Below, piece by piece: positions 1 to 10,216 of a stretch of DNA of 34,621 nt (positions are counted from its first letter, which is position 1; each line of letters begins with the position of its first letter). Source of the DNA: Bacteroidota bacterium (GTDB lineage: Bacteria > Bacteroidota > Bacteroidia > Sphingobacteriales > Sphingobacteriaceae); contig JAJYRG010000023.1 of assembly GCA_021794195.1 (NCBI GenBank), positions 1 to 34,621 on the forward strand, in the 5' to 3' direction. The notes beneath the pieces were generated by a model that made no database searches, was not told the origin of the DNA, and worked only from the letters and a program-made list of their open reading frames with translations. Position numbers and translations under genes: made by a program.

Positions 1-72
1 GAAGGAATTGATATTTTCATCATAAATTCAATGAAATTCGGTATTTTCGCAGTTTACCAGAAAAAATATTGA
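1..72 (+). CDS. C-terminal tail of an unidentified gene (partial)
   Basis: Frame 1 is open from the first base to a TGA at 70-72 and encodes 23 residues ending FGIFAVYQKKY. The stop lies 9 bp before the leuS start, so this would be the upstream partner in an operon. The hydrophobic/aromatic ending resembles the last beta strand of many class I SAM-dependent methyltransferases, but the fragment is far too short to assign a family. It could also be a chance open frame. Confidence 0.4.
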   Translation, partial: EGIDIFIINSMKFGIFAVYQKKY

Positions 73-81
73 TAGATAAGC

Positions 82-2865
82 ATGGTTTACAATCATCAGG
101 ACATAGAAAAAAAATGGCAGAGGTTTTGGGCCGAAAATGATATTTACAGAACAGAGGCAGATCCTTCTAAACCCAAGTATTATGTTTTAGACATGTTCCC
201 TTATCCTTCGGGAGCTGGTCTTCATGTAGGGCATCCGTTGGGTTATATTGCTTCTGACATCGTGTCTCGTTATAAACGCTTAAAAGGTTTCAATGTATTG
301 CATCCGATGGGGTATGATTCATTTGGCTTACCGGCAGAGCAATATGCTATACAAACGGGTCAACACCCTGCTGTCACGACTGAAGAAAATATCAACAGAT
401 ACAAGGAACAATTGGATCGTATAGGGTTTTCTTATGATTGGAACCGGGAAGTTCGTACTTCAAGTCCACAGTATTACAAATGGACACAATGGATATTTAT
501 GCAGCTTTTCAATTCCTGGTACAACCATGATGAAGATAAAGCAGAATCTATAGATAAGCTGATTGAAATATTTAGTCGCGAGGGTAATAAAAAGATAAAT
601 GCTGCTTGTGATGACGATATCGAGTTATTCGACGCTTTTTTTTGGAATAAATTAAGAGAAGAGCAAAAGCAGGAGATTCTTTTAAAATACCGTTTAGCAT
701 ACCTCAAAGAAAGTACGGTAAACTGGTGCGCACAATTAGGAACTGTTTTAGCCAATGATGAAGTGGTTAACGGGGTTTCCGAACGGGGAGGTTATCCTGT
801 AGAACAGAAGAAAATGATGCAGTGGTCCTTGCGTATCACGGCATATGCCGAACGTTTGCTACAGGGTCTGAATGAAGTAGATTGGCCCGAACCGTTAATC
901 GAGATGCAAAGGAACTGGATAGGGCGCAGTGAAGGAGCAAAGGTAAGATTTCCGATTCCGGATACGGATAAAAAAATAGAAGTCTTTACGACCCGCGTGG
1001 ATACGATTTATGGAGCCAGCTTTTTAGTCTTGGCACCGGAGCATGAATGGATCTCCCAACTTACCACAATCTCTCAAAAAGAGGAAATAGAAGCTTACGT
1101 AGCCGCTGCCGGAAAGAAGTCTGAATTGGACCGCATGGCAGATACCAAAACAGTTAGCGGTGCTTTTACGGGAGCTTATGCCGAACATCCCTTGACAGGT
1201 AAACGAGTGCCTATATGGATTTCTGACTATGTCTTGGCAAGTTATGGAACGGGAGCGGTGATGGCTGTTCCTTCCGGAGATCAACGGGATTATTTATTTG
1301 CCAAACACTTTGATTTGCCTATTGTCGCTATTTCAGATGCTCAGGATATTTCTGAACAAGCTGATGATACTAAAAAAGGTAAATATATTAATTCCGATAT
1401 CATAAATGGAATGAGTTACCAAAAAGCGGTGGCTACTTTGGTGTCAACATTGGAGGAAAAGGGATTAGGCGAAGCAACTATTAACTACCGCATGAGGGAC
1501 GCCATCTTTGGACGACAAAGATATTGGGGCGAACCTGTACCGGTTTATTTTAAAAATAACCTCCCTTATCTGATAGATGAAAAAGACCTTCCTCTTTTGT
1601 TACCGGAAGTAGATAAGTATTTGCCTACAGAAAGTGGTGAACCTCCACTTGGACGAGCGGAAAACTGGAAGTACAAAGGAGAGTTTGAATATGAAAAATC
1701 CACTATGCCAGGATGGGCAGGGTCTTCCTGGTATTGGTTTAGGTATATGGATCCGAAGAATACTGAAAGTTTTGCTTCAGAAGAGGCTATAAAGTATTGG
1801 AAAGATGTGGATTTATATATCGGAGGCTCTGAACATGCGACCGGACACTTATTGTACTCCCGGTTTTGGAATAAGTTTTTAAAAGATTTAGGTTTCCACA
1901 ATGAAGAAGAGCCTTTTAAAAAACTGATTAATCAAGGGATGATCCAAGGTGTTTCAAGCTTTGTTTACAGAATTGTGGATGAAGAAGGGGTGGGTACAAA
2001 TAAATTTGTGTCTTTCGGTTTAAAAGATCAATACAGGACTACCCCCATCCATGTAGATGTAAATATTGTGCATCATGATAAGCTTGACTTAGAAAAGTTT
2101 AAAAACTTCAGACCTGAGTTTAAAGAGGCAGAGTTTATTTTGGAAGGCGGAGAATATATTTGTGGACATGAGGTAGAGAAAATGTCCAAATCCAAGTACA
2201 ATGTTGTAAATCCGGACGATATTATAGAACAATATGGAGCAGATACTTTGCGGGTTTACGAAATGTTTTTGGGCCCTTTGGAACAAGCTAAACCTTGGAA
2301 TACAAACGGAATTGACGGTGTCAATCGTTTTTTAAGAAGGGTGTGGGCTTTATTCCATGATCAAGACGGAAAATGGGCGGTGTCGGATGCCGAACCTACT
2401 AAACAAGAGATGAAATCGTTGCATAAAATAATTCACAAAGTAGAAGAAGATATTGAGCGTTTTTCATTTAATACTTCTGTATCTGCCTTTATGATCTGTG
2501 TAAATGAATTGACTGAACAAAAATGCAATAAACGAGCCATATTAGAACCTCTGCTTGTTGTTTTACAGCCCTATGCTCCGCATATTACGGAGGAATTATG
2601 GGCAAAATTAGGACATGAGCCGGGTACGATTTCACAAGCTGTTTATCCTGTTTTTGAATCTAAGTACTTAGTAGAAGATGAGTTTAATTACCCTGTATCC
2701 ATTAATGGCAAGCTGCGTACTAATATATTGATGGGCTTGGACTGGGATCAGCAAAAAGTGGAAGAAACTGTTTTAGCGAATAAGGATATTGTTAAACACA
2801 TCGGGGATAAGAAAGTTAAAAAAATTATTTTTGTAAAAGGCAGAATTGTCAACCTTGTCGTTTAG
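82..2865 (+). CDS. leuS: Leucyl-tRNA synthetase
   Basis: Cytosolic class I aminoacyl-tRNA synthetase that charges tRNA-Leu with leucine using ATP. The HIGH signature appears as HVGH at residues 48-51 and KMSKS at 700-704, so both halves of the ATP site are present. The CP1 editing domain shows TTRVDT and [15 protein letters not shown], retaining the Asp that contacts the mischarged amino acid. A charged segment around residues 150-200 precedes the NWC motif and makes the protein longer (927 aa) than the E. coli enzyme (about 860 aa). The C-terminal tRNA-binding region is complete, ending KGRIVNLVV. The ATG at 82 is the natural start, since the conserved [10 protein letters not shown] segment follows at once. 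It may be co-transcribed with the gene ending at 72. The next gene is separated by a repeat element. Confidence 0.97.
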   Translation: MVYNHQDIEKKWQRFWAENDIYRTEADPSKPKYYVLDMFPYPSGAGLHVGHPLGYIASDIVSRYKRLKGFNVLHPMGYDSFGLPAEQYAIQTGQHPAVTTEENINRYKEQLDRIGFSYDWNREVRTSSPQYYKWTQWIFMQLFNSWYNHDEDKAESIDKLIEIFSREGNKKINAACDDDIELFDAFFWNKLREEQKQEILLKYRLAYLKESTVNWCAQLGTVLANDEVVNGVSERGGYPVEQKKMMQWSLRITAYAERLLQGLNEVDWPEPLIEMQRNWIGRSEGAKVRFPIPDTDKKIEVFTTRVDTIYGASFLVLAPEHEWISQLTTISQKEEIEAYVAAAGKKSELDRMADTKTVSGAFTGAYAEHPLTGKRVPIWISDYVLASYGTGAVMAVPSGDQRDYLFAKHFDLPIVAISDAQDISEQADDTKKGKYINSDIINGMSYQKAVATLVSTLEEKGLGEATINYRMRDAIFGRQRYWGEPVPVYFKNNLPYLIDEKDLPLLLPEVDKYLPTESGEPPLGRAENWKYKGEFEYEKSTMPGWAGSSWYWFRYMDPKNTESFASEEAIKYWKDVDLYIGGSEHATGHLLYSRFWNKFLKDLGFHNEEEPFKKLINQGMIQGVSSFVYRIVDEEGVGTNKFVSFGLKDQYRTTPIHVDVNIVHHDKLDLEKFKNFRPEFKEAEFILEGGEYICGHEVEKMSKSKYNVVNPDDIIEQYGADTLRVYEMFLGPLEQAKPWNTNGIDGVNRFLRRVWALFHDQDGKWAVSDAEPTKQEMKSLHKIIHKVEEDIERFSFNTSVSAFMICVNELTEQKCNKRAILEPLLVVLQPYAPHITEELWAKLGHEPGTISQAVYPVFESKYLVEDEFNYPVSINGKLRTNILMGLDWDQQKVEETVLANKDIVKHIGDKKVKKIIFVKGRIVNLVV

Positions 2866-2890
2866 TTAGACTTAATATGATTATTGAAAC

Positions 2891-3065
2891 GAAGGCGTCT
2901 CAAAAGTTAAACATCGTCGTCATCGTGAGAAAGAGGTATGATGACGAAGCAATCTGACAATGTCAAAACGCGGATTGGTTTGCTTCGCAGCTGCCTATGG
3001 TGGTCGTTATTCTTCCTCGTAATGACGCGTTTATTGATGTTTGTTAACCATTTTGAGACACTCTT
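2891..3065. repeat. MITE-like palindromic repeat element with terminal inverted repeats
   Basis: A noncoding block in the 374-bp leuS-gpsA gap. Outer arms GCGTCTCAAAA (2895-2905) and TTTTGAGACAC (3051-3061) are inverted repeats with one mismatch, and the match continues imperfectly into the adjacent GTTAA. Nested inside are CGTCATCGTGAGAAAGAG (2918-2935) against the reverse complement of 3009-3027, and CGAAGCAATC (2945-2954) against GATTGGTTTGCTTCG (2973-2987). The whole can fold into one long imperfect hairpin. It has no open frame of note. The core resembles palindromic repeats with GACGAAGCAATC arms that I recall as dispersed in bacterial genomes including Bacteroidota. A non-autonomous mobile element (MITE) is the likeliest identity. 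No other copy was seen in this window and no clear target duplication was found. Confidence 0.65.
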
Positions 3066-3198
3066 TTTTTACCCCATTCAAAACAAGTTTACAGATCTTT
3101 AATATAAAAATTTACAAGGCAATGAAACGATATCAATACGTATGTATTTTAGGGAACCTGACGAGCCCATTCTTTTATGTTGTCAAGTTATAAATAAG

Positions 3199-3206
3199 TA
3201 TCTTTG
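3199..3206 (+). promoter_or_regulatory. Candidate -7 promoter box for gpsA
   Basis: TATCTTTG matches the Bacteroidota primary-sigma -7 consensus TAnnTTTG. A TTG lies upstream at 3180-3182, 16 nt before the box, slightly shorter than the usual 19-21 nt. Predicted initiation near 3211 gives a 5' leader of about 30 nt before the gpsA ATG at 3240. It lies outside the repeat element, so gpsA should have its own promoter. Confidence 0.5.
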
Positions 3207-3239
3207 CTATAGGGTGAAACTACTAATGATTGAAGCCAT

Positions 3240-4238
3240 ATGACACATAAAATAGGAATATTGGGCAGCGGAAGTTGGGCGACAGCTGTATTAAAGATGT
3301 TGAACGACAATAAAACCCCAAAAGAAATATGGTGGTGGGTGCGTAAACCTAAGGATGTAAAATATATTCAAAAACATAAAAAAAACCCTTCTTATTTAAA
3401 AACCACCAAATTGAAGGTTAAGAAAAGTCAGGTCGTTTCAGAAGCACAAGAAGTAGCGAAAAATAGTGATGTTATTATTTTAAATACCCCAGCTGCTTAT
3501 CTAAAAGATGCTTTAAAGAGCATAGATACAAAGGACTTGCAAGGCAAAATTATTGTCTCGGCTATTAAAGGGATAATACCGGGAGAAAATTTGCTGGTGG
3601 GAGATTATCTGATGCAGGTGTACAATATTCATGAAGATAATATAGTAATCATCGGTGGACCTTGTCATGCGGAAGAAGTTGCAAAAGAACATTTGTCTTT
3701 TCTGACTATTGCCTCTCGATCGAAAGAAAATGCGGAAAGCTTTTCTGCGTTATTACAAAATAAATATATTAAAACGAATGTTTCCACAGACGTTTTTGGT
3801 ATTGAATATGCTTCGGTAATGAAAAACATTTATGCGATTGCAGGAGGGATGTGCCAAGGCTTAGGTTTCCGTGATAATTTTCAGGCAATTTTGATATCTA
3901 ATGCAGTAAGGGAAATGGAGTATTTTGTGAATGCAATGGATCCTCGTCCCCGAAATATTAACGATTCTGCGTATTTAGGTGATCTTTTGGTAACAGCCTA
4001 TTCTCAGTTTAGCCGAAACCGAACCTTTGGCCGAATGATAGGTAAAGGATATACAGTGCAGTCTGCTGAATTAGAAATGAATATGATAGCAGAAGGATAT
4101 TTTACCGTTAAGAATATCCATCAGCAGTTAGTGGAAAATAAGCTAAATATGCCAATATGTGAAGCTATGTATAAGATACTCTACGGAGAAAAAAAGGCTG
4201 AAAAAGTGATAAAAAAGCTATTAAGTAAATTAAATTAA
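3240..4238 (+). CDS. gpsA: Glycerol-3-phosphate dehydrogenase [NAD(P)+]
   Basis: Reduces dihydroxyacetone phosphate to sn-glycerol-3-phosphate, the backbone of membrane phospholipids, in the cytosol. The N-terminal Rossmann fold shows GSGSWA at residues 9-14, the family nucleotide-binding motif. The catalytic lysine is K195 in SVMKNIYAIAGG, and the C-terminal substrate domain carries GDLLVTAYSQFSRNRTFG, the family signature. Length (332 aa) is normal. The ATG at 3240 puts the glycine motif at the usual distance from the N terminus. A promoter-like TATCTTTG lies 33 nt upstream. The gene runs convergently with purA across a 165-bp gap and seems to stand alone. Confidence 0.96.
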   Translation: MTHKIGILGSGSWATAVLKMLNDNKTPKEIWWWVRKPKDVKYIQKHKKNPSYLKTTKLKVKKSQVVSEAQEVAKNSDVIILNTPAAYLKDALKSIDTKDLQGKIIVSAIKGIIPGENLLVGDYLMQVYNIHEDNIVIIGGPCHAEEVAKEHLSFLTIASRSKENAESFSALLQNKYIKTNVSTDVFGIEYASVMKNIYAIAGGMCQGLGFRDNFQAILISNAVREMEYFVNAMDPRPRNINDSAYLGDLLVTAYSQFSRNRTFGRMIGKGYTVQSAELEMNMIAEGYFTVKNIHQQLVENKLNMPICEAMYKILYGEKKAEKVIKKLLSKLN

Positions 4239-4403
4239 TACAGAATTAAAAGAAGGTTTTGGAGAATAGTTTTGTTCTTTAAAAATTTTACACTGACAAT
4301 AAAAGGCCGGGTTTTTCAAAAATTAAAATAAACAAGGCTGGATTTCAGATTCTTTGACCCTATGCCCAACCTTATTATAGATGTTTCGTTATAGAAATGT
4401 ACT

Positions 4404-5687
<1,284 letters not shown>

Positions 5688-5770
5688 TTATTTTAATAAA
5701 CGGGATAAAGTTAAAAATGTAATTTAGTTATAGTATAGTAATTGTGTTTTATTTTAGCCTACGGGAATTT

Positions 5771-6268
5771 TTATGTGTTTTTATCTTCATTTTGGGATTC
5801 CATAGCGAGGGCTTCTTCCTGTTTCTTTTGACAGTCTTCACAAATACCGTATAGATTTAAAGAATGATGGTGGATTTTAAATTTTAGCAAATCTCCTATC
5901 ATAGTTTGGATTTGATGGATTCGGGGATCACAGAATTCCACCACTTTATTGCACTCTATACAGATGACATGGTCATGTTGCTTGTATCCATACGATTTTT
6001 CAAATTGAGCTGTATTGCCTCCGAATTGATGTTTGGTTACCAAATCACAGGACTCTAATAATTCCAAAGTATTGTAGACTGTCGCACGGCTTACCCTATA
6101 TTTTTTATTTTTCATGTGAATATAGAGCGACTCTACATCGAAATGATCATTTCTAGAGTAGATTTCCTCCAAAATGGCATATCGTTCAGGGGTTTTTCGA
6201 AGATTTTTCTTCTCAAGATACGCTTCAAATATTTTCTTTACCGTCTCGTAATTATGACTTTGATTCAT
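5771..6268 (-). CDS. fur: Fur-family metal/peroxide-responsive repressor
   Basis: A 165-residue winged-helix repressor of the Fur/Zur/PerR family. The recognition helix is [12 protein letters not shown] (residues 60-71). The metal-sensing hinge carries HDH at 98-100 and an H-rich HHH at 133-135. Two CxxC pairs, C103/C106 and C143/C146, form the expected structural zinc site. The sequence cannot tell iron, zinc or peroxide sensing apart, so the symbol means the family. The C-terminal tail after residue 147 is acidic and probably disordered. It sits 65 bp after rel and 95 bp before purA on the same strand. A TAAATTTG box in the rel-fur gap could provide an internal promoter. Confidence 0.9.
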   Translation of the reverse strand: MNQSHNYETVKKIFEAYLEKKNLRKTPERYAILEEIYSRNDHFDVESLYIHMKNKKYRVSRATVYNTLELLESCDLVTKHQFGGNTAQFEKSYGYKQHDHVICIECNKVVEFCDPRIHQIQTMIGDLLKFKIHHHSLNLYGICEDCQKKQEEALAMESQNEDKNT

Positions 6269-6287
6269 AGACCTTTTTCAACTCTCA

Positions 6288-6295
6288 CAAATTTA
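6288..6295 (-). promoter_or_regulatory. Candidate internal -7 promoter box for fur
   Basis: On the minus strand the rel-fur gap contains TAAATTTG, a match to TAnnTTTG, 19 nt before the fur ATG. No clear -33 TTG was found at the ideal distance, so this is tentative. If real, fur and purA can be transcribed independently of rel. Confidence 0.35.
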
Positions 6296-6333
6296 CCAAA
6301 ATTTAATGAAAAACCTGTACTTTTTCATTTCCA

Positions 6334-8574
6334 TTAGTTTTTTCTGACTTCTGCATGCTCGGGCTCTACACGTGTTACGCTCGTAACTCCATTAATATTA
6401 CTGATCCCCTCCATTAATCCATCCAATTGTTCGGTGTCATTAATATAAACAGTCATTATTCCTTCGAATATACCTTTTTCACCGGAGATAGATAAAGATT
6501 GAATATTTACTTTGAAAGTATGGAATATTACCGAAGTTATTTCGTTAATCAAACCTACGTCGTCTATCCCCACAATTTTAAAGCTCGCTGCAAAAGCAGA
6601 TGTTTCTTTTATTTCGGAGCTCCATCGAGCTTTTAAAATTCTATACCCGTAGTTCGCCATTAATTTTGACGCATTTGGGCAGCTGGTACGGTGTATTTTT
6701 ATGCCATCATTCACTGTGAGAAAACCAAATATATCATCCCCAGGAATGGGGTTACAGCATGGAGCTAAAGTAAAGTCCAATTCCTGTAAATCACTCCCGT
6801 CGCCTATTAAAATAGTATCTACCTCTTTCTTTTTATTTATTTTCTCTACAATTTTACCGAGCTGAGAGGAGATATGCGGTGTATTTGGTTCATGATTTTT
6901 TTCACTTTTCACAAACTCTCTAAGGTTTTGCATATCTACATTTCCTTTGGCAATATTATAGAATAGATCCTGTGAGCTGGGAAACTTCAAGAAACTGGTC
7001 ACTTTATTTATATTGGCACTATTATAAGTGATTTTTAATGACTTAAGTTTTCGTTCTAAAATTTCTTTGCCATCTTCTGCAATTCTACGTTTTTCTTCTT
7101 TAAGAGAGGATTTTATTTTTGACTTTGCTTTGGCTGTTACCACTATGTTCAGCCAGTCTTCCTTGGGTTTTTGTTTATTGGAAGTTAATATTTCCACCTG
7201 ATCGCCGTTTTGCAATTCGTGGCTTAAAGGAACGAGTTTATGGTTTACTTTTGCTCCGATACATGTAGCGCCGATATCCGTGTGAATCGCAAAAGCAAAG
7301 TCCAGGGCCGTACCGCCGTTCGGCAGCTGGATTAAAGCCCCTTGTGGTGTGAAAATGAAGATTTCGTCCGAAAAGAGATTCATTTTAAAATCATCGACAA
7401 AATCTAAGGCGTTTTGATCCGGATTACTTAAAATATCCCGGATATTCTGAATCCATTGATCCAATCCACTGTCGGATTTGGAGTCTTCTTTGTACTTCCA
7501 GTGTGCAGCAAAACCTTTTTCAGCAATTTCGTTCATCCGTTTGGTACGGATCTGGATTTCTACCCATTGTCCTTTAGGACCCATTACCGTAGTATGCAAA
7601 GATTCGTAACCATTCCCTTTAGGAGAAGATATCCAATCTCTCAAACGATCCGGATTCGGTCGATATAAATCCGTAACTATAGAATAGGCTTTCCAGCATT
7701 CAGACTTTTCTTTATCGTCTGCCGAGTCTATAATGATACGTATAGCAAATAAATCATAGACCTCTTCAAAGGGAATAGACTGTTTACGCATTTTACTCCA
7801 GATGGAGTGTATGGATTTTGGACGGCCCAGTACTTCAGCTTTTATTCCTTCTTCAGTTAAAATTTCTTTTATTGGCGCAATAAAATCAAGGATAAATTTT
7901 TCTCTTTCGGCTTTTTTCTCGTTTAATTTTTTAGCAATAAATCTATAAGTGTCCGGATCGGTATATTTCATTGAAAGGTCTTCCAATTCGGACTTAATAG
8001 CGTATAACCCCAAACGATGAGCTAAGGGAGCATAGAGATAGCTCGTTTCCGAAGCTATTTTAAGCTGTTTATGACGGGCCATAAACTCCATTGTGCGCAT
8101 ATTATGCAATCTGTCGGCAAACTTTATTAAGATTACCCTTACATCATCCGCTAAGGTTAAGAGCATTTTCCGGAAATTTTCGGCTTGTATAGAGCTGTTG
8201 GGATCAAATACTCCAGATATTTTTGTTAATCCGTCGATGATTTTAGCAACTTTTTTCCCAAACTGAAGCTCTATATCTTCCAGCGTGATGTCGGTATCTT
8301 CTACCACATCATGCAGCAGGGCGCAGACGATAGAGGTAGTACCCAAACCGATTTCCTCAGCCGCGATTTGTGCTACAGCCAAAGGGTGGTAAATATAGGG
8401 TTCACCGGATTTTCTCCTCACATCACGGTGTGCTTCCATCGCCAGCTCAAAAGCTTGCCTTATTTCTTGTTTGTCGCCACGTTCCAAGGTAGGTTTGCAG
8501 GCTCTCAAAAGTGCTCTGTATCTTTTTTTAATCTCTTTGTTTTCTGCTTCTATGTCTATCTCTTTTTCCTTCAT
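6334..8574 (-). CDS. rel: Bifunctional (p)ppGpp synthetase/hydrolase, RelA/SpoT family
   Basis: Makes and degrades the stringent-response alarmone (p)ppGpp. Numbering from the chosen start: the hydrolase HD domain has H63 in YIYHP, H88-D89 in LLHDVVED and a later KFADRLHN segment, so it looks active. The synthetase domain follows with YDLFAIRI, SPKGNGYESLHTTV and EIQIRT. Then come TGS (about 395-455, FTPQGALIQLPNGGTALDFA), a Cys-containing CCNPIPGDDI segment and a C-terminal ACT domain. Both catalytic halves are intact, as in a long bifunctional Rel. The frame extends to an ATG at 8646, but that adds 24 poorly conserved-looking residues and overlaps the divergent gene's promoter region. The ATG at 8574 (MKEKEIDIEAENKEI) gives 746 aa, typical for Bacteroidota. 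It is first in the rel - fur - purA cluster. Confidence 0.93.
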   Translation of the reverse strand: MKEKEIDIEAENKEIKKRYRALLRACKPTLERGDKQEIRQAFELAMEAHRDVRRKSGEPYIYHPLAVAQIAAEEIGLGTTSIVCALLHDVVEDTDITLEDIELQFGKKVAKIIDGLTKISGVFDPNSSIQAENFRKMLLTLADDVRVILIKFADRLHNMRTMEFMARHKQLKIASETSYLYAPLAHRLGLYAIKSELEDLSMKYTDPDTYRFIAKKLNEKKAEREKFILDFIAPIKEILTEEGIKAEVLGRPKSIHSIWSKMRKQSIPFEEVYDLFAIRIIIDSADDKEKSECWKAYSIVTDLYRPNPDRLRDWISSPKGNGYESLHTTVMGPKGQWVEIQIRTKRMNEIAEKGFAAHWKYKEDSKSDSGLDQWIQNIRDILSNPDQNALDFVDDFKMNLFSDEIFIFTPQGALIQLPNGGTALDFAFAIHTDIGATCIGAKVNHKLVPLSHELQNGDQVEILTSNKQKPKEDWLNIVVTAKAKSKIKSSLKEEKRRIAEDGKEILERKLKSLKITYNSANINKVTSFLKFPSSQDLFYNIAKGNVDMQNLREFVKSEKNHEPNTPHISSQLGKIVEKINKKKEVDTILIGDGSDLQELDFTLAPCCNPIPGDDIFGFLTVNDGIKIHRTSCPNASKLMANYGYRILKARWSSEIKETSAFAASFKIVGIDDVGLINEITSVIFHTFKVNIQSLSISGEKGIFEGIMTVYINDTEQLDGLMEGISNINGVTSVTRVEPEHAEVRKN

Positions 8575-8682
8575 TAAAAGATCCGTATATTGTTTGCTAA
8601 AATATTTTTTGCTACCTTTATTAAGGTCGACAAAAAGGAGAATCATTCCTTCATACTAAAGTTAACAAAATGTATGATAGAA

Positions 8683-9354
8683 ATGAAAAATGACATGGAA
8701 AATTTAAGTTCAAAGTTAAGCAGTCTCGTCTTTCTCTTGTCATTTTTGTTGGGGTTACCGATTCTCGGAGCAGCTCAGGAATTAATAAAACCTCATTATG
8801 GCAAAGGGCAGCCAGAGGTAGTGAACAAGTATTTAACTACCACTTTGGATAATGGGGAGGTCGTTCCGTGGTTTCCTATAAAAGAAGTTATAATTACCCG
8901 AAAAAGAGGATGGAAGAGTGAAAAAGAACGCGTGGAATATTTACAGCTTAAAAAAAATATTATCCGCGTATTGCCCTATGCTATATATGCTCAAAAAAGA
9001 TATGAACAGTTAGATAGAGATTTAATATTGGCTGAGAATAAACGGGAAGAAAAACACTTGATCCGAAATTGCGAAAAAGAAATTAAAACAAAGTTTAATA
9101 CAGAAATAAAAAATCTGACTATCAGCCAAGGGAAATTGTTGGTCAAACTCATCGAAAGACAAACCGGGAATACCAGCTATGACATGCTTAAAGATGTAAA
9201 AGGAGGGCTTTCGGCAATTATTTATCAAGGAATAGCCGGGTTGTTCGGCCATAACTTAAAAGCTACCTACGATCCTCAAGAAGATTATGAAATTGAAAAT
9301 ATAGTGCGTGAATTTGAGAAATCAAGAGGTATTCGCACGAGTCCGTATCAATAA
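8683..9354 (+). CDS. Exported DUF4294 family protein, function unknown
   Basis: About 223 residues with an N-terminal signal peptide (hydrophobic LVFLLSFLLGLPILG, likely cleaved at AAQ) and a mature helical, charged domain. Features that identify DUF4294, a family known to me only from Bacteroidota, are GEVVPWFPIKEVIIT, a run of positively charged helices, NLTISQGKLLVKLIERQTG, and a closing GLFGHNLKATYDP. No catalytic motif is evident. The open frame extends upstream to 8590, but those residues overlap rel and do not form a signal peptide; ATGs at 8674, 8683 and 8695 all precede the hydrophobic core and I chose the middle one. The gene is divergent from rel and 86 bp upstream of bshB1. The function is unknown; an envelope-associated role is inferred from the signal peptide only. 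Confidence 0.8.
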   Translation: MKNDMENLSSKLSSLVFLLSFLLGLPILGAAQELIKPHYGKGQPEVVNKYLTTTLDNGEVVPWFPIKEVIITRKRGWKSEKERVEYLQLKKNIIRVLPYAIYAQKRYEQLDRDLILAENKREEKHLIRNCEKEIKTKFNTEIKNLTISQGKLLVKLIERQTGNTSYDMLKDVKGGLSAIIYQGIAGLFGHNLKATYDPQEDYEIENIVREFEKSRGIRTSPYQ

Positions 9355-9440
9355 AATCAGGTTTTTATTATTTATTTTCGAAGAACTCCGATTTTTTATT
9401 TTATTTAGCTCTATTGTTAATTATACGTAATATTTGAAGT

Positions 9441-10163
9441 ATGAAATTAGATTTGTTAGTAATCGCAGTACATCCGGATGATGCGGAGTTGGGAGCGGGA
9501 GGCACAATTGCTAAATATGTAAAAGAAGGTAAAAAAGTAGGTATAGTAGATTTAACGAGAGGAGAGTTAGGTTCAAGAGGAACGGCTGAAACTAGAATGA
9601 TAGAAAGTGAAGAAGCAGGAAAAATATTAGGATTGTCAATCAGAGAAAATTTGAGTTTTAGAGATGGCTTTTTTAAGAATGATGAAGAACACCAAAAAAA
9701 GTTAATTCAAGTCGTTCGAAAATACCAGCCAGAAATCGTTATTACCAATGCATTTGAAGATAGGCATCCTGATCATGGCAGAGCGAGCAGGCTGGTCAAT
9801 GATGCTTTGTTCCTTTCAGGACTGATACGTATAGAAACATATGGTGAGGATGGGCAGCTTCAGGAACGATTTCGTCCAAAATTACAGTTGCAGGTTATAC
9901 AAGATAGATTTATCAAGCCGGATATCGTTGTAGACATTACGGATTATTGGGATATAAAAGAAAAATCTGTATTGGCTTACCGCACACAATTTAACTCAAC
10001 AGCAGCGGAAGATGGCCCAAGCACCTATATTTCAAACCCCGTGTTTATGGAATCAACAAAAGCACGGGCATTAGAATTAGGTAGGAATATTCAGGTACAA
10101 TATGCGGAAGGGTTTACCTGTAGAAGAGTATTGGGGGTAAAAAGCCTGTTTGATTTACTGTAG
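9441..10163 (+). CDS. bshB1: Bacillithiol biosynthesis deacetylase BshB1
   Basis: Zinc-dependent LmbE/PIG-L fold deacetylase that removes acetate from N-acetylglucosaminyl-malate, the second step of bacillithiol synthesis. The N-terminal AVHPDDAELGAGG places zinc ligands at H11 and D14 with D13 as the probable base, and RHPDHGRAS gives the third ligand at H112. Length (240 aa) and the conserved DLTRGELGSRGT and YRTQFNS segments match BshB1 rather than mycothiol or generic PIG-L enzymes. The other bacillithiol genes (bshA, bshC) are not in this window. It follows the DUF4294 gene by 86 bp and is convergent with the ABC-F gene. Confidence 0.92.
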   Translation: MKLDLLVIAVHPDDAELGAGGTIAKYVKEGKKVGIVDLTRGELGSRGTAETRMIESEEAGKILGLSIRENLSFRDGFFKNDEEHQKKLIQVVRKYQPEIVITNAFEDRHPDHGRASRLVNDALFLSGLIRIETYGEDGQLQERFRPKLQLQVIQDRFIKPDIVVDITDYWDIKEKSVLAYRTQFNSTAAEDGPSTYISNPVFMESTKARALELGRNIQVQYAEGFTCRRVLGVKSLFDLL

Positions 10164-10216
10164 ATTAATCAAGATTTGAACTCTCTATACAACTAAGGAA
10201 AATGAAGGAGAGGCGG

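Noticed and set aside
4239-4403. Hairpin in the gpsA-purA gap (AAGGCTGG near 4334 and CCAACCTT near 4366)
   Set aside because: The stem is only 8 bp with a mismatch and a long loop, and the T tract is poor. It was not called as a terminator.
8575-8646. 24-residue N-terminal extension of Rel and the upstream extension of the DUF4294 frame to 8590
   Set aside because: The two frames overlap on opposite strands there, and neither extension resembles its family. The internal starts (8574 and 8683) give normal N termini.
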